A stretch of 64,000 bases of DNA from Macrocystis pyrifera (GCA_031763025.1 JASSKH010000010.1:15152085-15216084); one strand, 5' to 3'; shown: positions 32,739 through 45,132, counted from the stretch's first letter. The notes: generated by a model not told the origin, from the sequence alone. Translations and numbers: made by a program.

Positions 32739-33493
32739 GGCCGTTTCCTATGCGGTTCCATTTTTGAGTTTCAGATTTTGACCCGATCGCATTTTCAGAT
32801 GTGAACTTGGCAAATCGAAACAGTCTTCCTATGCGTAAAAATCAGATTTATTGTGCGTGTAGAGATTCGAGCAAACGCCGAGACCAACTGCTGTTATTGT
32901 GGTTTGGTGCCGCCAAGAGACGCGCTGGGTGCGCTGCCCTGCGCGTAGGACCCAAGTGTCCGAGCCAAGGCTGACTGCCTCTGGTCTGGCGGCGAAGAGA
33001 CGTGGCGAGTGCTTTAGAGTCAACTCGTCTTGGTAGTATGTATTTCACAATGTGACCGACTGCTGCTGCTGCTGTACTGTAGTCTAGGAGTAAGTACCCA
33101 CGGAGAGGTGCGTGCCGAGTGCGCTTCTCTTGGTCTCTAGGCCCGAGCCCGCGCCAACCGACTGTAGTCTGGCCACGGAGGGACAGGCCGCCCGCGAATC
33201 GGGCGCGAAGCAACGTCGCTATATATACAGCTGTGTCACCATCCAACTCATCGATCGTTCTGCTGCTGTTTGCTGTCGTGGAAAACATCTTGAAATTTAG
33301 AGAGCATGCCATTTTCGATTTGAAAATATGATGACCCAAGTCGTCCGATGTTGGCTGGGTTATCGGATTCTCAAATCTAAAAAAAAAAAACGGTCGGATT
33401 TTGAATATTTGGACTGCATAAGCAGGGTTACTCATTTTTGAGATCGCAAAAAAAAAATCTGAAGCTCGAGATCGAACAGCATAGGAAACAGCC
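32739..33493 (-). mobile_element. Non-autonomous DNA transposon, family A (copy 1)
   Basis: This 755-bp element has terminal inverted repeats GGCCGTTTCCTATGCGGTTC at the left and its complement at the right (with small differences). Its interior is an inverted, about 80-90% similar copy of 45133-45839. Flanks are TCA/TTA, an imperfect 3-bp target duplication. A 3-bp TTA target and GGCC ends suggest a PIF/Harbinger-type MITE. Interior open frames on either strand are not called as genes. Confidence 0.75.
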
Positions 33494-33499
33494 TTACAC

Positions 33500-34900
33500 T
33501 GCATTCCCTGGTATCCGCGTGTTTTTCGTGCTGGTATGATTTTGAACGAAAGATTCGACATATGGAGTATTTGAAAAGCTATCGATTATTATATTTTCGT
33601 GTATCGATTTCGTACATATTGAACTCGATTCGGGTTCGACATCCAACACTAATGTACAGCATGACCAGTCTACAGGTTTACTCAACAATACGGTGGTGGC
33701 TGGGCACAAAGACTTGACTCACGAGTGTTAGATACAGCAGCAGCAGCAGCAGTGGTGGTCCCGTTATAAGGCCGCCAACTGTAGTGACAAGCGGCTTCAA
33801 GTCGCCTTATAGTCGTACTCGCCTCATAGCTTGTAGTACCTACTGTGATAAGAGCACCTTGGTTTATAGTAAATGGACCAACCGCATATCGGTAGGATTC
33901 GTTCGATAGTATTCCTTACAGTTGGATCGTACCCCTTTAATCGCCTGGAATAAGATATTCGCATTTAGAATACCGGTACGCAGGCTAGTATTCCTTGCAG
34001 TTGGATCATTATCCTCTCGTCGTCCCGAGTAAGATATTTGCATTCGTAAATAGGACACGCAGGCTAGTATTTTAAGGTAGCCGAGGAGACGGGGATGTAC
34101 GCACGTGGTATGTCCATACGTCAGGTTTTACGGGGTGTTTGTACGATTGAAGTTGAGGGTGACGTATGTACCCTTGCCAGTAGATTCTAGCCGGTTGACG
34201 CCAGCTAATACTTCTGGCTTCAAACCACCTGCCCCACCCCCCCTATCTTTCACTTGTCCCACTTGCCTCTTCGAGCAAGCCTCGAATCAAAAATATAAGA
34301 GAACGTCAATACGAACTGGGTCTGAGTTTGGCCAAGCACAGACTCCTGTGTCACACTTCTTCTGTGCAACATCATCTCCGGGCACTTGCCTTCTCTCCAC
34401 ATTACACTACCTGGTATATAGGGTGCTCCGTAGCTGCGTAAGGCATCTCGCTATTCAGTCGTGTAGCGAACACAACACCTCATTGAGTACCAACTTTGAG
34501 GTTTCGGGCTGCGAGAGCACGTGGGGTCGGTCGTGTTTCCAAGTCATGCGTTTCCTCGCATGCTTGACGTCCAGCTCAACAGCGTTTCATGAGCATCATC
34601 TGCGACAGAGGGCTGGTGGAGCTATGGTATTGGACTCCGCTACTTGCTTAAGAATATTGTCATATTTTGCTACATCGTACTAAAATCACTACGGAACGTC
34701 GGACACTGCGACGCTAATATATTACCTGGTACAAGCTAAAAACAACGCCCTAGCGACCCCCGAACATGATCGGCACATAGTTATTACTCTGCGATGAACA
34801 TCGTTCACTTGCTTGGCCGACCTCAGCATAGGCCTTAATGAAAAGCATCCTTGGCCGCGCAACGCATGGCACGTCTCGTTGTTGCGACTTGCTTCAGCGT
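33500..34900. other. No recognised gene
   Basis: Mixed sequence with CAG runs near 33730. An open frame of 192 codons at 34105-34683 is Ser/Cys-rich without a recognisable domain and is not supported as a gene. Confidence 0.35.
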
Positions 34901-34921
34901 ACTCTTTCAACCGGTCGAAGG

Positions 34922-35157
34922 GCGGCACCTGAAGGTCTGGAAGAGGGATACCCGGTATGTTGCACTGAAAGGTGCTGCAGTTGCCAAAACCAAGAACTGC
35001 TGGCGTAACCAGGGGGGCCTGGTCCCTTAGGGTGCCTGGGCGGCACCTGAAGGTCTGGAAGAGGCATACCTGGTATGTTGCACTGAGAGGTGCTGCAGTT
35101 GCCAAAACAAAGAACTGCTGGCGTAGCCAGGGGGGCCTGGTCCCTTAGGGTTCCTGA
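34922..35157. repeat. 118-bp tandem duplication
   Basis: Two nearly identical units are phased 118 bp apart (GCGGCACCTGAAGGTCTGGA at 34922 and 35040). Confidence 0.85.
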
Positions 35158-35229
35158 GTAGTCGCAGTCGTCTGAATAAGGCGACCACCGACCCTATATA
35201 AATATCAAATATACTTATGATCATTAGAT

Positions 35230-35590
35230 TCATCGTTCGCTTTTTTCATATGCGGACGTCACTCGCCGCCGAGGCCTTCTCGCGCGCTTTTTTCGTCAGG
35301 GCGTGCCCCCGTCTCGGCCGTAGCGGCCGGCATCGCCGATGCGCTCGCGCGGCGCCGCACCTCGATGTCGGAACCTACGAAGGCTATCTCCGCAATCGAC
35401 GGGCCTTTCGTGCCCTCTCAGCGTAACGCAACGCCTTGCGACAGGAATATTTTTTACCGTGACTTCTTCGGGGAGGTGCTCTCCGACCTCTGGTCCCGCC
35501 GGAGCTTTGGCCGCCCTGCTCACGCCGTTCTTGTAAGGGCCCGCGCGGACGGCCAAGGTCGAGGTCTATGACATGTTTCGCCTGCCCGGC
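35230..35590. other. GC-rich island with open frames, unidentified
   Basis: GC content is clearly higher than in the neighbours. A 68-codon frame (35365-35571) includes NIFYRDFFGEVLSDLW, which looks protein-like, but nothing is recognised. It may be a fragment of a mobile element or of a host exon. Confidence 0.3.
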
Positions 35591-35599
35591 ACGACCATG

Positions 35600-36390
35600 C
35601 TTTCCAGGTTTCGTCGCGATGGCGTATGTATTGACGTGTCAGTAAATATGGGAGACCTCGGTGGTATTCATTTATTTAGGCGAGAGGTTGAGACGTCAAC
35701 TGAAACGAGCGCTTGGGACAGCGACCACTACATCAGCTAAAAACAACAGGAGTGGTGAGGCAGGGTACATGGCGACTTGAATCCTGCTTGGTAGCTACAT
35801 GTATGACAGTTAAACGTGATTTTCACAGCAACTGCTCTATTGTGTTTCAGGAGGTAATCTATCGAGAATCACCGAAAATTCAAAGATGGGGTTTCGACAG
35901 GAACAATTTGTTTGCATGTCTCCAGCGGGGTATATTACGTGCTTGTGTAAAACAAAAGTGCTGTGGCTGCACCTGCGTTGCATTGCCCACGAAAAAAGGA
36001 TACTCTGTGCGTGACCAAATGTACGTACGAGTATCAATATAGCAGTCACTTTTCATTCTCCGTCGGTCATTTGTCGAAAGCATGCTCAACTCTTTGCAGC
36101 AGCAGTCATACCTATTTACAAGGTTCCCCTCCGGGAGGTGCCGTATCATTAGTAGGGGAGTGGCGCAAGAGCGAAATAGTATTCGTATCCAACCCTGCAC
36201 ACTTGTTTGTGTAGAAGTAGTACCTGCATCCACCCATCATTTAAACGTGAAGAACACACACAACATATTTATTTTGAGGACAGACTAATATAATAATGTT
36301 CACGGAATTAGTGCGGAATCAATAACACAAAATAGGGTAGCGGGAAGTGGATCCAGCTGACTTGTGGCGATTAATTCGTAAGTAAAAAAA
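35600..36390. other. No recognised gene
   Basis: Open frames of about 110 codons on both strands overlap each other and show no domain. Confidence 0.35.
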
Positions 36391-36397
36391 AGTTAAT

Positions 36398-36635
36398 CGT
36401 TCAGAAAAGCAAGGTGGATGAACGTACTGGTACGAAAAAAGTCACAAGTGGAAAACACAACTCTCACAACTTGTAGTATACTCGTATAATACTAAACGTT
36501 CAGAAAAGCAAGGTGGATGAACGTACTGGTACGAAAAAAGTCACAAGTGGAAAACACAACTCTCACAACTTGTATTATACTCGTACAATACTAAACGTTC
36601 AGAAAAGCAAGGTGGATGAATGCCGGTAGCTAAAC
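36398..36635. repeat. 99-bp tandem repeat, about 2.4 copies
   Basis: CGTTCAGAAAAGCAAGGTGG occurs at 36398, 36497 and 36596 (period 99 bp). The first two units are nearly identical and the third is partial. Confidence 0.9.
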
Positions 36636-36827
36636 TGAAATGATGTGGGGAATGGAAATTGGGAAACGGCTGGCAGAGAACAGTATGTATGAGGGATACT
36701 ACTGATTTAAGGAAGGATGTTCGGTTTATATAGGAACGGCATCTGCGCTATATTGTCGGAAGGCAAGCATAATAAAAATAATGAATAATAATGAGTGTAC
36801 TGCTGTTAAGTTGTAGTACTCTGCTGG

Positions 36828-36905
36828 CGTCACCGGTGGCTTGGTGGCCCGCGTGCCTATCAAGATCAATTTCGTGGGTTCAAGTCTCACCGAGTGCATG
36901 CTCGT
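36828..36905 (+). repeat. tRNA-like repeat
   Basis: TGGCTTGGTGGCCC resembles an A box, and GTGGG-TTCAAGT-CTCAC is a sound T-arm 48 bp later. The acceptor strands do not pair and the anticodon arm is poor, so a tRNA-derived SINE or pseudogene is more likely than a functional tRNA. Confidence 0.4.
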
Positions 36906-36929
36906 AGGGACTTTTTCTTGCATAAAAAA

Positions 36930-38680
36930 TTGATAAGCGGAAAGCGCGAGGGCGTCAGTTAGCTACATTCAATGAAAATCGACGAGCAGTGGGAATGCTG
37001 AACCCTACGCGCGATAAAAATGAAGGCACGTACCGGGGGGAAGAAGGGACGACACCTGTGACCACGGCTTGTCCAGAAGATCGTCGAGGGTAAAAACTTC
37101 CTACGAGTGGGCTGGAAAGTAAAAGTGATCAAAAAAAAAGAAAAAGAAAAAAGTACTGAAAAAAAAAAGCGTGGACGGTGCGAGTCGAACCTCGGAAACG
37201 AAAATTTTATCGAGCGCAGTAACGTCGTGTTTTTTCGGCATTCTGAACCACATTGCACGATCTCCTACAACCAGTTAGTCCTGCTGTAGAGTAGGTTGTA
37301 CAGGTACGACTGCGTATAGAGCAGTACTGATGTAAAATGCCACGTGAGGAACGTACGTGTACTTATCCCCTTTCAGCTGGCTCTAGGATCTATCGGTCAG
37401 CAGTGTGTAGGACACACAGCAATCAGAACTACTGCTGTAAAGCATGTTTTGTACGAACGCTGCTGTAGTAATTGTCGTACAGCAGTGTTTTACAGTAGTA
37501 CGAACGATTTGTTTTTGTTGTAATCGAGTCGACGAATATATCGATCCGGGGATAATCGGTACCGAGCAAAAAATGCCGGTCACACATTGCGGAAGGTACG
37601 TGCATAGGGGGGCAATGTGCCGATGACAACAACAACGAACACTGGTACTACTGAGGGCACAGCGCGGATCTTCCACATGCGCATAGTACCCTGCCTGCTG
37701 CTGCTGTTGGCGCACTGTGCTGAGCACAGCCGGAGCAGTGGCAATGTTGGATCACACACAGCAATAAGCAAAAGAAGCAGGGAGAGAGGTAGGTGATGAT
37801 GATGCTGGACCAGGTAGGTTAGGTGGTGTGGTCGTGGCGTGGTCACAAGTGATCGATCGAAATCTCCGAAAAACCAACTTTGATAGCCGCAGTATGATCA
37901 TCCGTACGGGCAAGGTGTGCCCATTGCTGCTGCTGGGCAGCAGGGTTGTGGTGCTGTGGGAAGCTGGCGGTAAGCACGCTCTGTGCACTGCTGTGGGTAT
38001 TGTTCTCTAGGCGGTGGTCCGTGCTGTCCGCGCAACAACCAAAAAAAAAATGTACAGGGATACTATACTTCATCCTGGGTACATACCGATAAAAAAAATA
38101 TATGGCAGACGATGGAATGCGGACGGCACTCTCCGACAAACACAACCAACCACAGCAACACTGCGCATATGTGTGTGTCGAACACGCACGGCGTGTGGGC
38201 GGCAGCGTTGGAACGATGGGATCTGTGCATGTTGTCTGTTGTGTACCTGGTATATGCCTGAGCTGTGGGCACACAGGTCATGAGGGCCTGGGGGAGAAAA
38301 CAGACAGCATGTACCGATACGTACGTACAAAATAAGGCCTCTCGTACTGAAACCAGGGAAATCGTCTTATCCACTCCCGCCGGAAAAAAAAACTTTGGGC
38401 GCCTGCCACGCGCTTCAGAGTGCACGGATCGCGCCGAGACCTACACCAATGTGACCGGCAGGGCTTCTCGTGTCCGTGTACTTACTGTTTTGCCTAAAAG
38501 TGCTCGTGCGAAGAGAAAAGTTGGCAAAAGTACGAAAATTTGACAAATATACGTATACATATACCTATATACCAAGAATTTTTGGGTAATACTGTTGTGT
38601 GCGGATACTGTTATTATACTACTGACCGTGTGTCACCGAATATACGTATACAAGTGCCACTACAACAGCAGTCACGCGCG
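36930..38680. other. No recognised gene; triplet-rich
   Basis: Scattered GCTGCTG/CAGCAG runs (about 37400-38000) and A-rich runs. Many overlapping open frames on both strands lack domains. Confidence 0.35.
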
Positions 38681-38689
38681 GTCACAGTG

Positions 38690-39375
38690 CAAGGTACTCT
38701 CAACTCTTGGCAGTAAGTCTGACCTACAGTACATGCTGCACCACATCGCTGCTGCTACAGCAGTAACATTTCGGGCACCACGCGAGCCGGCGACCGGCGG
38801 CCGTCCAGGCCGCCGGCGTAGCCCCCTTGTAGACCCTATATAAGGCGCCTCGCCCAAAGCCATACTCGCCTGATACAAGCTATAACATATATAGTTGTCA
38901 AGTCGTTTTAGGTCGATTTTGAAGCCGTAGTTGCTGTATGTTCGTGGTTTATATCCCTTTAAGGACTGCAGCCTTCAAATGTATAAAACGGGACCACGAC
39001 TGCAGTGCATGGATAATGCTATGTATACGTACAGCAGTAGTCTATACCAGGTATAATTACATGGTTTAACTTTCTATTATACCGATAAGATAACGAACCA
39101 GGTATCCCGGGCCGGATACCGAACTTACGAAAGTTGGTCCTGGCCACCAGGCTACATTGAGATACCAGTACGAACTGATATCAGGTAACTGGAATTGAGA
39201 ATTGGTTTGAGACCTGCTAGGATGCATGTACAGCAGTACAACATAAAGGGGGGCTTCACCGGCGGCCTGGACGGCCGCCGGCCGCCGGCGCGCCTGATGC
39301 CGACAATGTCGGTAGCGTTGAGGCGAAGGATGGAGATCAGACCTAATGCCAAGAGTTGAAAGTGCTGCTCCACGC
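38690..39375. mobile_element. Inverted-repeat element with GC-palindromic arms
   Basis: The arms at about 38690-38850 and 39228-39375 are inverted copies. Both contain CAACTCTTGGCA..A, a GTCTGA block and the near-palindrome GGCGGCCGTCCAGGCCGCCGG. About 380 bp of unrelated DNA lies between. Confidence 0.55.
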
Positions 39376-39662
39376 ACTGCGTACGGAGAAAGACGGTGAC
39401 TGCTGTTGTTCTGATACTCGTAGCATATACACGAGCTCTGTCATCACACATCATATCCGGCACACATATATAAAACACTGGTGTATCGCTGCAGCATAGT
39501 TGTTGTAGCTTCGCTTGCCCGATACACACAAACAACAACAATACCACCTTCAAAGACTACTGCATGCTATACAGCTGTTGCTGCTTCAGAACCCTGATAA
39601 AAAAGCCTATTTTGTGTAGAAACCCGACGAAAACCCCAAATATTTTTCGTCATCATCCTACT

Positions 39663-41167
39663 TAGGGCCCATTTTAACGAAGGACGTTTTTTAATCGAAT
39701 CAAATCAGTCTCTGAATCGAAATAATTGGATTCGATTTGGTACAAAAATACGGTTGTAGCCGTGGGCGCGGCTGCTGCCCCGGTCACCACTCGTTGAGGT
39801 TCACGATTTATCGCCTCGGTCGTGGTCGTCAACAAAGCCCAAACAACGGACGGACTGCCCGGGGACATTGGCACACTGTGAACATGCCATGTCGGTAGGG
39901 TTGTCAACTCTATTTCGAGGCTTTGACTGTTGATTGATTTGTCCAAATCGGGTTGATTTAATCATGATTTAGTTGATTAAAATCAAAACGATCAACTACA
40001 CGATGATGTGGTTAACAACCATGATTGTTCGGTATTTCCGACGGTTCTTTTCGCAGAGTCCGGCGCCATCTGCTATTAATAGAACGGAACCTTGATTCGC
40101 TCATGCACGGAGTCCCTCCCCCCACGCGCTCTCTCGAGTTAGCGTACGGGTACAATGCGACGGTAGTACGCGCAACAACAGTGTTCTATTACAGCAAGGC
40201 GTCGCAAGCACTTTAGCCTCATCAATGTCCTACTTATTAATAGTTCGTACCCCGGTATATATGTTGTCGCCATTCACGCGATTACGATACCACGCATGGC
40301 GTACATACTAAATTGCCACTATCCTTAACCGCGCTGCAAGCAGTAGCCACAAGACACCAAAATACGGCAGTAACACGTTATACCATTCATGCTTTCATGG
40401 ACGATCACGACATTTCCTACCCTTTCCCCGCTCAGACGACTGCGTGTCTTGGTTACGACAAGTCCGCCGACGAAGAAGACGCGTTCGGATGCGGCAGATG
40501 ACACTTGAACCGCAAGAAACTTGCGGGCTAGCATGGCATATGGACATAGACGCGAGAGCAATTTTTCCACCACTCTAGAGGCCCGCCTGCGACTTCGACT
40601 GCAGTCTCTGCAACTTCCTCGGATTTGTAGAAGGCCCGTCCGTGCATGATTCCGTCCCTCTCAGACAGAGACAGCACGAGCTGCTTCTTTGCCGGGCTGG
40701 CTGATGGTCATAAATACGTTTATGGTTGTACATTTTTTACGGTTACATCACAAAACGCCTCTTTGATATATAAAAATAATCAACTAATCATCAAGTTCAA
40801 TAATCAATACCCTGGTACCTAGTACCAGGCATAAAATCAACAATAAACAACAATTAATCACATCACATGATTAAACTTGATAAATTAAAGACCAAAACTA
40901 GTCATAATCAGCACGTGGCTATTGAGTTGATCGGCAACCCTACATGTCAGGTTGGATCAACTCCACTTGAAATCGATTTGATCAGATCGAACCGAAAAAA
41001 AAAGTATCAACAGGTATGGGATTTATGTTCCAATAGATCGAATCGACTTTCCCTCGCCACAAATGAAAATGCCTTCTTGGTGATTCATTTTTTTATCAGT
41101 CAGAAGCAAACTTGACTCGATTCGATTCGATCCAAAACGCTTCGTCGTTAAACGGGGCCGGCCCTCA
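39663..41167. mobile_element. hAT-type DNA transposon relic
   Basis: Left end TAGGGCCCATTTTAACGA (39663) matches the complement of the right end (near CGTTAAACGGGGCCGGCCCT, ending about 41167). Subterminal GAATCGAATC-like repeats occur on both sides. The only recognisable coding part is the hAT dimerisation region on the minus strand at 40325-40573. No 8-bp target duplication was recognisable. This is a decayed, internally reduced element. Confidence 0.5.
40325..40573 (-). pseudogene. hAT transposase C-terminal dimerisation fragment
   Basis: The minus strand encodes ARKFLAVQVSSAASERVFFV, then GGLVVTKTRSRLSGERVGNV. This is the hallmark of the hAT (Ac/Tam3-like) dimerisation domain, S-S-x-x-S-E-R-x-F followed by R-S-x-L-S-x-x-x-V. 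Just upstream, a different frame reads PLEWWKN, the motif that normally precedes it, so the gene is frameshifted. No DDE catalytic region survives. Confidence 0.75.
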
Positions 41168-41251
41168 CGGGATGCGACCGCTGTTGTAGTCACGAAGTGC
41201 CCATGGTGAAAGTGTCTGCTGTACTGATACATACACATACGGCTATTTTTG

Positions 41252-41727
41252 GGCCGTTTCTCATGCGGGACGCTCTTTTATAGGTTGCTAAGAAAGTTTT
41301 TTTTTTTTTCACGTAGATTTGCCCCATAAAGCAAGAAAATAGAGCCGACTCTTCTCGGCATGAGTCGGACTGCTCTCGGAGAGGTAACCAGATCAGTTTC
41401 TCCCTTCTGGAGGGTCGTAGTTGCGAAAACCTCGGACTAGTCCGTCCATTTTTTTTTCTTCATTTTCTTAGTCAGAAGAGTGGCAGTTGACCAAACGAGG
41501 GGTCTATTTGATCAACTTTTTTATTCTAGAATAAAAATTGAAAAATGAGCTGGTCCGAAAATCTCCCAACTACGACTTTCGAGAGGCGGGAAACTAATCT
41601 CGATAACTCTCCGAGAGTATTCCCGGCTCGATTTCCTCGCTTTACGGGGCAAAATCTACATTAAAAAAAAAAAACTCCATCTGCGACCCCAAAAAACAAA
41701 GTCCCGCATACCTGGTAAGAAACGGCC
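41252..41727. mobile_element. Fold-back MITE, GGCCGTTTCT ends (copy 2)
   Basis: A 476-bp element is almost wholly an inverted repeat. The left half (GGCCGTTTCTCATGCGGGAC..., GTAGATTTGCCCCATAAAGC, CTCTCGGAGAGGTAACCAGA) is mirrored in the right half, ending at 41727 before TTA. Its ends resemble those of copies at 32739 and 45133, so it likely used the same transposase. It has no coding capacity. Confidence 0.7.
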
Positions 41728-42416
41728 TTAAGTCGCACATTTTCAACCCATAATATGACTTCTTTACGGATTGGATGTAAATTGTACTCTGCACACCGTA
41801 GGGCCTCTATTAACGAGCAAGTTTTATCGTAATTGCATAGACAACAGTGAATTCGATTTGATTTGAATATAATTTCGTGAAAAATATGACTTTGAGTCCT
41901 ATCGAGGAATAGCGTACTTAGTTGAAAACACCGAATAGTCAACGTACACCCGAGGGCAACCAACGAGGCGAGCGACGGTCCGCGCCGTCCCCGGGGCGCC
42001 GCGGTCAGCGGCTGCATATTTCTGCCGGCACCGCCGAAGAGGCTAACGCTCTTGGGATGTCTTGGGTGGCTAGCGCAGTCCCGAAGCCCCACACAGGCAG
42101 CAGCGACGGGGATACAGCGATCTGAGCGAAGTCATGATCTGGTCGGTGCTCGTGTGGTTTGCGAGGCAAAGAGCGATGAAAAAACTGGGTTTGCGACGGC
42201 CTTGTAATTTTTTGAGGCGCTGCGAATGGTCTAATCTGTGCTAGGGGCCGTCAAACCTCGCGCTGCGGCTGCTCCCGTTGCCCTGCCTCTCGGTAATGGT
42301 GAATATAGACTCTAAAGCAGTCGACGACACCACTCAAGTTTGCGTGCCTTGTTTCGGTTTCAGGGACATGCCACGTCGAGTTGGACAAACTCCCCAAATG
42401 GAAGACTCGACGTATG

Positions 42417-42857
42417 TGCAGTGCAGGAGCGGCCTGCACAAATCTTTGCACAAACTTTTGTGCAGGATGCGGGTCTTATTGGTCAAGGCGGACATTTCGG
42501 CCGCCCGGCATTTTTTTGGGGGGAAAACGCCACCGAAACACGCGGCGTCACTGCTGCGAAGAGCCAGGGGGGGTGTTCGTTGGGATCGTTCCAGCAGCGA
42601 AGTTTTTTTTTATGAATATTATTTTTATCGCAATCCTCTACAACTTGTAATCCTCGCTGCTGGAACGATCCAAATGAACACCCTCCCTGGCTCTTCACAG
42701 TAGTGACGAGACCAAAGACTGCCCCTGTCGACCTCGAGCCCTCCAAAGGGTTGGCGCGAGCGCTACGGTTAGGGTCGGGTTGATCTGGGCTGACGTGCAA
42801 GGTTGAAATCGACGACACGCGTTCAGCACAGAGTTTAGTGCAGGCCGCTCCTGCACA
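42417..42857. repeat. Nested fold-back structure
   Basis: Outer 19-bp arms GTGCAGGAGCGGCCTGCAC (about 42419-42437 and 42839-42857) are perfect inverted copies. Inner arms (about 42546-42602 and 42654-42711) share GAAGAGCCAGGG and ATCGTTCCAGCAGCGA. Loop is about 50 bp. Confidence 0.7.
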
Positions 42858-43319
42858 TAACGGGAGGGTGCAGGAGCCCAAATTGAATCACACTGAGAAC
42901 AAAAGTAGTCCATACGATTTATTGTGTTTGTTTTTTTTCGTTTTTTTTCGAGTTTCAATTTAAAGCGCCTGCTTAGTGATTCACTATTCGACCAATCAGA
43001 TGCAAATCAAACCAAACGAAAAAAAGAGTTCTGCAAGTTAGTTTTTTATTTTATAAATATAGTGTCTGCGCAAAAAAAATGTTACGAATTTTGCTCATCT
43101 ATTCCCCCGTTACCGACGACCAAGCAAAAAACTTAATCAAATTTGCGTAAAATGACGATGTTGCGCAATATTTTTGTAGCGTAATATACTAGAGCCATAT
43201 TTGTGTGACATAATATTCCACCGCTGCCTTCTGTTCGCCGAAAACTTTCCGGACGCTTTGAATTGGACAAGCTTGCGCCGAGAGTGGCCTCGGGCCATGT
43301 CTGCTATCGGCGGGGTTCT

Positions 43320-43730
43320 GCAAGAAGATTTGCTGGCGCTAGTGCTGCATGCCTCCGCTGCCTGCTGCTGGAGCAGATAGGTGCTGCAGCAGCTGCTGCC
43401 ACACGTCACGGACTACTGCCACTACTGCGTGTAGTAGTGCTGCTACTGCATGCAGGTGTGCTGCTCGCTGCAGTGCTGTTGCTGCAAGCGCTGCGGCAAG
43501 CAAGCACTGCGGTGAGCAGGCCCTGCTGCAAACAAGAGCGATGCTCCAAGCGATGAGCGCGACTGCACAAGCAAGCTCTGCTGCAAGCAAGCACTGCCGC
43601 TGCAAGCAAGAGAGCCGCCACAAGCATGCGCTGCTGCAAGCGCTGTTGAAGGCGCTACTGCTGCTTGCGGCGGCTGCCTCTGCCAAGCAGTTGCTGCTGC
43701 AAGCGCGTGCACCCTTGCCGCCACGTTCCT
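43320..43730. repeat. CTG/CAAGC-rich low-complexity region
   Basis: Dense GCTGCTG and GCAAGCAAG units open long frames on both strands (Ala/Cys/Leu-rich). These are regarded as repeat artefacts, not genes. Confidence 0.6.
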
Positions 43731-44439
43731 GATCTTCGCCGCTACGATCTATTTTCGGGCAGAGAGGACAACTATTAATAAGGAGAGCCATCTTTTCGTT
43801 GTGGCTGCGTTGCTAGCACAGCGAGTGTCGAGGAGCGCAACATAGATCGCACTTCTGCCAGTTGGTGCTTGCTGCTGCTTATTGCTCCTGCTGCTTGCTG
43901 CTGCAGGTAGGTACTACTACTGCTGCTGCTTGCACGACTTCTGTTCGACTCGTTTGATCCTGCAAAAGTGTTCTCGCTGATGCAAGTGTTTTTTTTTTTC
44001 AAACAGAAGGTTCCAAATACTTGTATATTATTAGAGTGTTTGTGCAGTGTGACAGAGGTTGAAAAAAAAAAAACTCTACTTGCGCTGAAAAAGTGAATTT
44101 CCTTCCCTTCCTGATTTTGGTGTGTATGCGAGTGAGGTAAACCAAATCCTGCAGGCGACGCCTCCGAAAATAAGAAGGGAAGTGGGGAGGTGAGGCAACG
44201 CGGTGGACAAAAAAACAACGATAACCAAAGAAACAGCGTGCGAGTAGCAACGGCAGCCCAGCAACGGTTTCGGCGGCAGAGTTGGCCGCGGTGCCACCAC
44301 TGCCATCCCACGACTGCAAGCAGCAGCACAGCAAGCGGCAGCTAGCTAGCGCTAGCCGCAGCTAGGGGCAGCATCAGTTTGAGCAACAAAAATAAACAGC
44401 GTCAGCACCAGCAAGCACCAGCACGTACCAACCAGCTTC

Positions 44440-44590
44440 CATTTTGGGATTGCTGCTGCTGCTGCTGCTGCTGCTGAGCTCGGCCTACGCACGTCACAGC
44501 ACCGGCGCGCTCCGCTTCGCTCCGCCGCCGCCGCCGCCGCCACCGCGGCCGCTGCTGCCGCTGCTGCTGGTGCTGCACCACAGCATGGTG
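44440..44590. repeat. CTG and CCG triplet microsatellites
   Basis: A run of about ten CTG repeats (44452-44476) is followed by CCGCCG runs (about 44520-44545) and further CTG. Confidence 0.8.
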
Positions 44591-45132
44591 AAATCGAAAT
44601 GATACACGAGCTGCCATGCTTTCGCGCTCTACAAGCAAGGCTGAACGAGCACGAGCACGAGTACGAGTGAGTACGAGTCCTTTTTTGGGACGACGCATCC
44701 TCCACGTCGTCACCAAGCGGGCGAAAGCGTGTACCGTAGCAGCGGCGGCGGCCCGCTGGCACAATCCAACGCTTCTTGTGCACGCTATACTCAAGCTACA
44801 CCTCTCAAGCCTCTGTGCTCCCAGCGGTTGTCGTAATGCGTACAGCAAGCACCATGGTGGCATGGAAGGTGCTTGGTGTTTTGATCCTTTGAGATTGAAA
44901 TTGGAGATGCGTTCTGCGTCGGGATATTGCTCGGTGCGTGTAGGCCAATGAAATAGGGCCAAAAGTTCTCGCAATTTTGGTGATGAAATAAATCCTGACT
45001 GCGTTCAAGTACTTTTTTGCCTTTTTTTTTTTTTTCAGAAATTTACCTCAAAAGTTACCTCTGGAGAATTTTGGACAAGTAATAAAAGTTGAAAAAAAAA
45101 TCGCAAACACTCCATTTTTCGTTTCCGATTTA

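Noticed and set aside
34105-34683. 192-codon open frame on the plus strand
   Set aside because: Composition resembles random translation, no domain or splice context, and no similar gene recognised.
36828-36905. Functional tRNA gene
   Set aside because: The T-arm and A box are good but the acceptor and anticodon stems do not pair; kept only as a tRNA-like repeat.
37170-37250. tRNA gene on the minus strand ending GTTCGACTCGCACC
   Set aside because: The T-stem does not pair properly and no acceptor stem can be formed.
43339-43791. Overlapping Ala/Cys-rich open frames on both strands
   Set aside because: Both strands are open because of the CTG/CAAGC repeat composition; no start context, splice signals or domain.
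44616-44951. 111-codon plus-strand frame near the triplet repeats
   Set aside because: Low-complexity start and no recognisable domain; an overlapping antisense frame is equally open.
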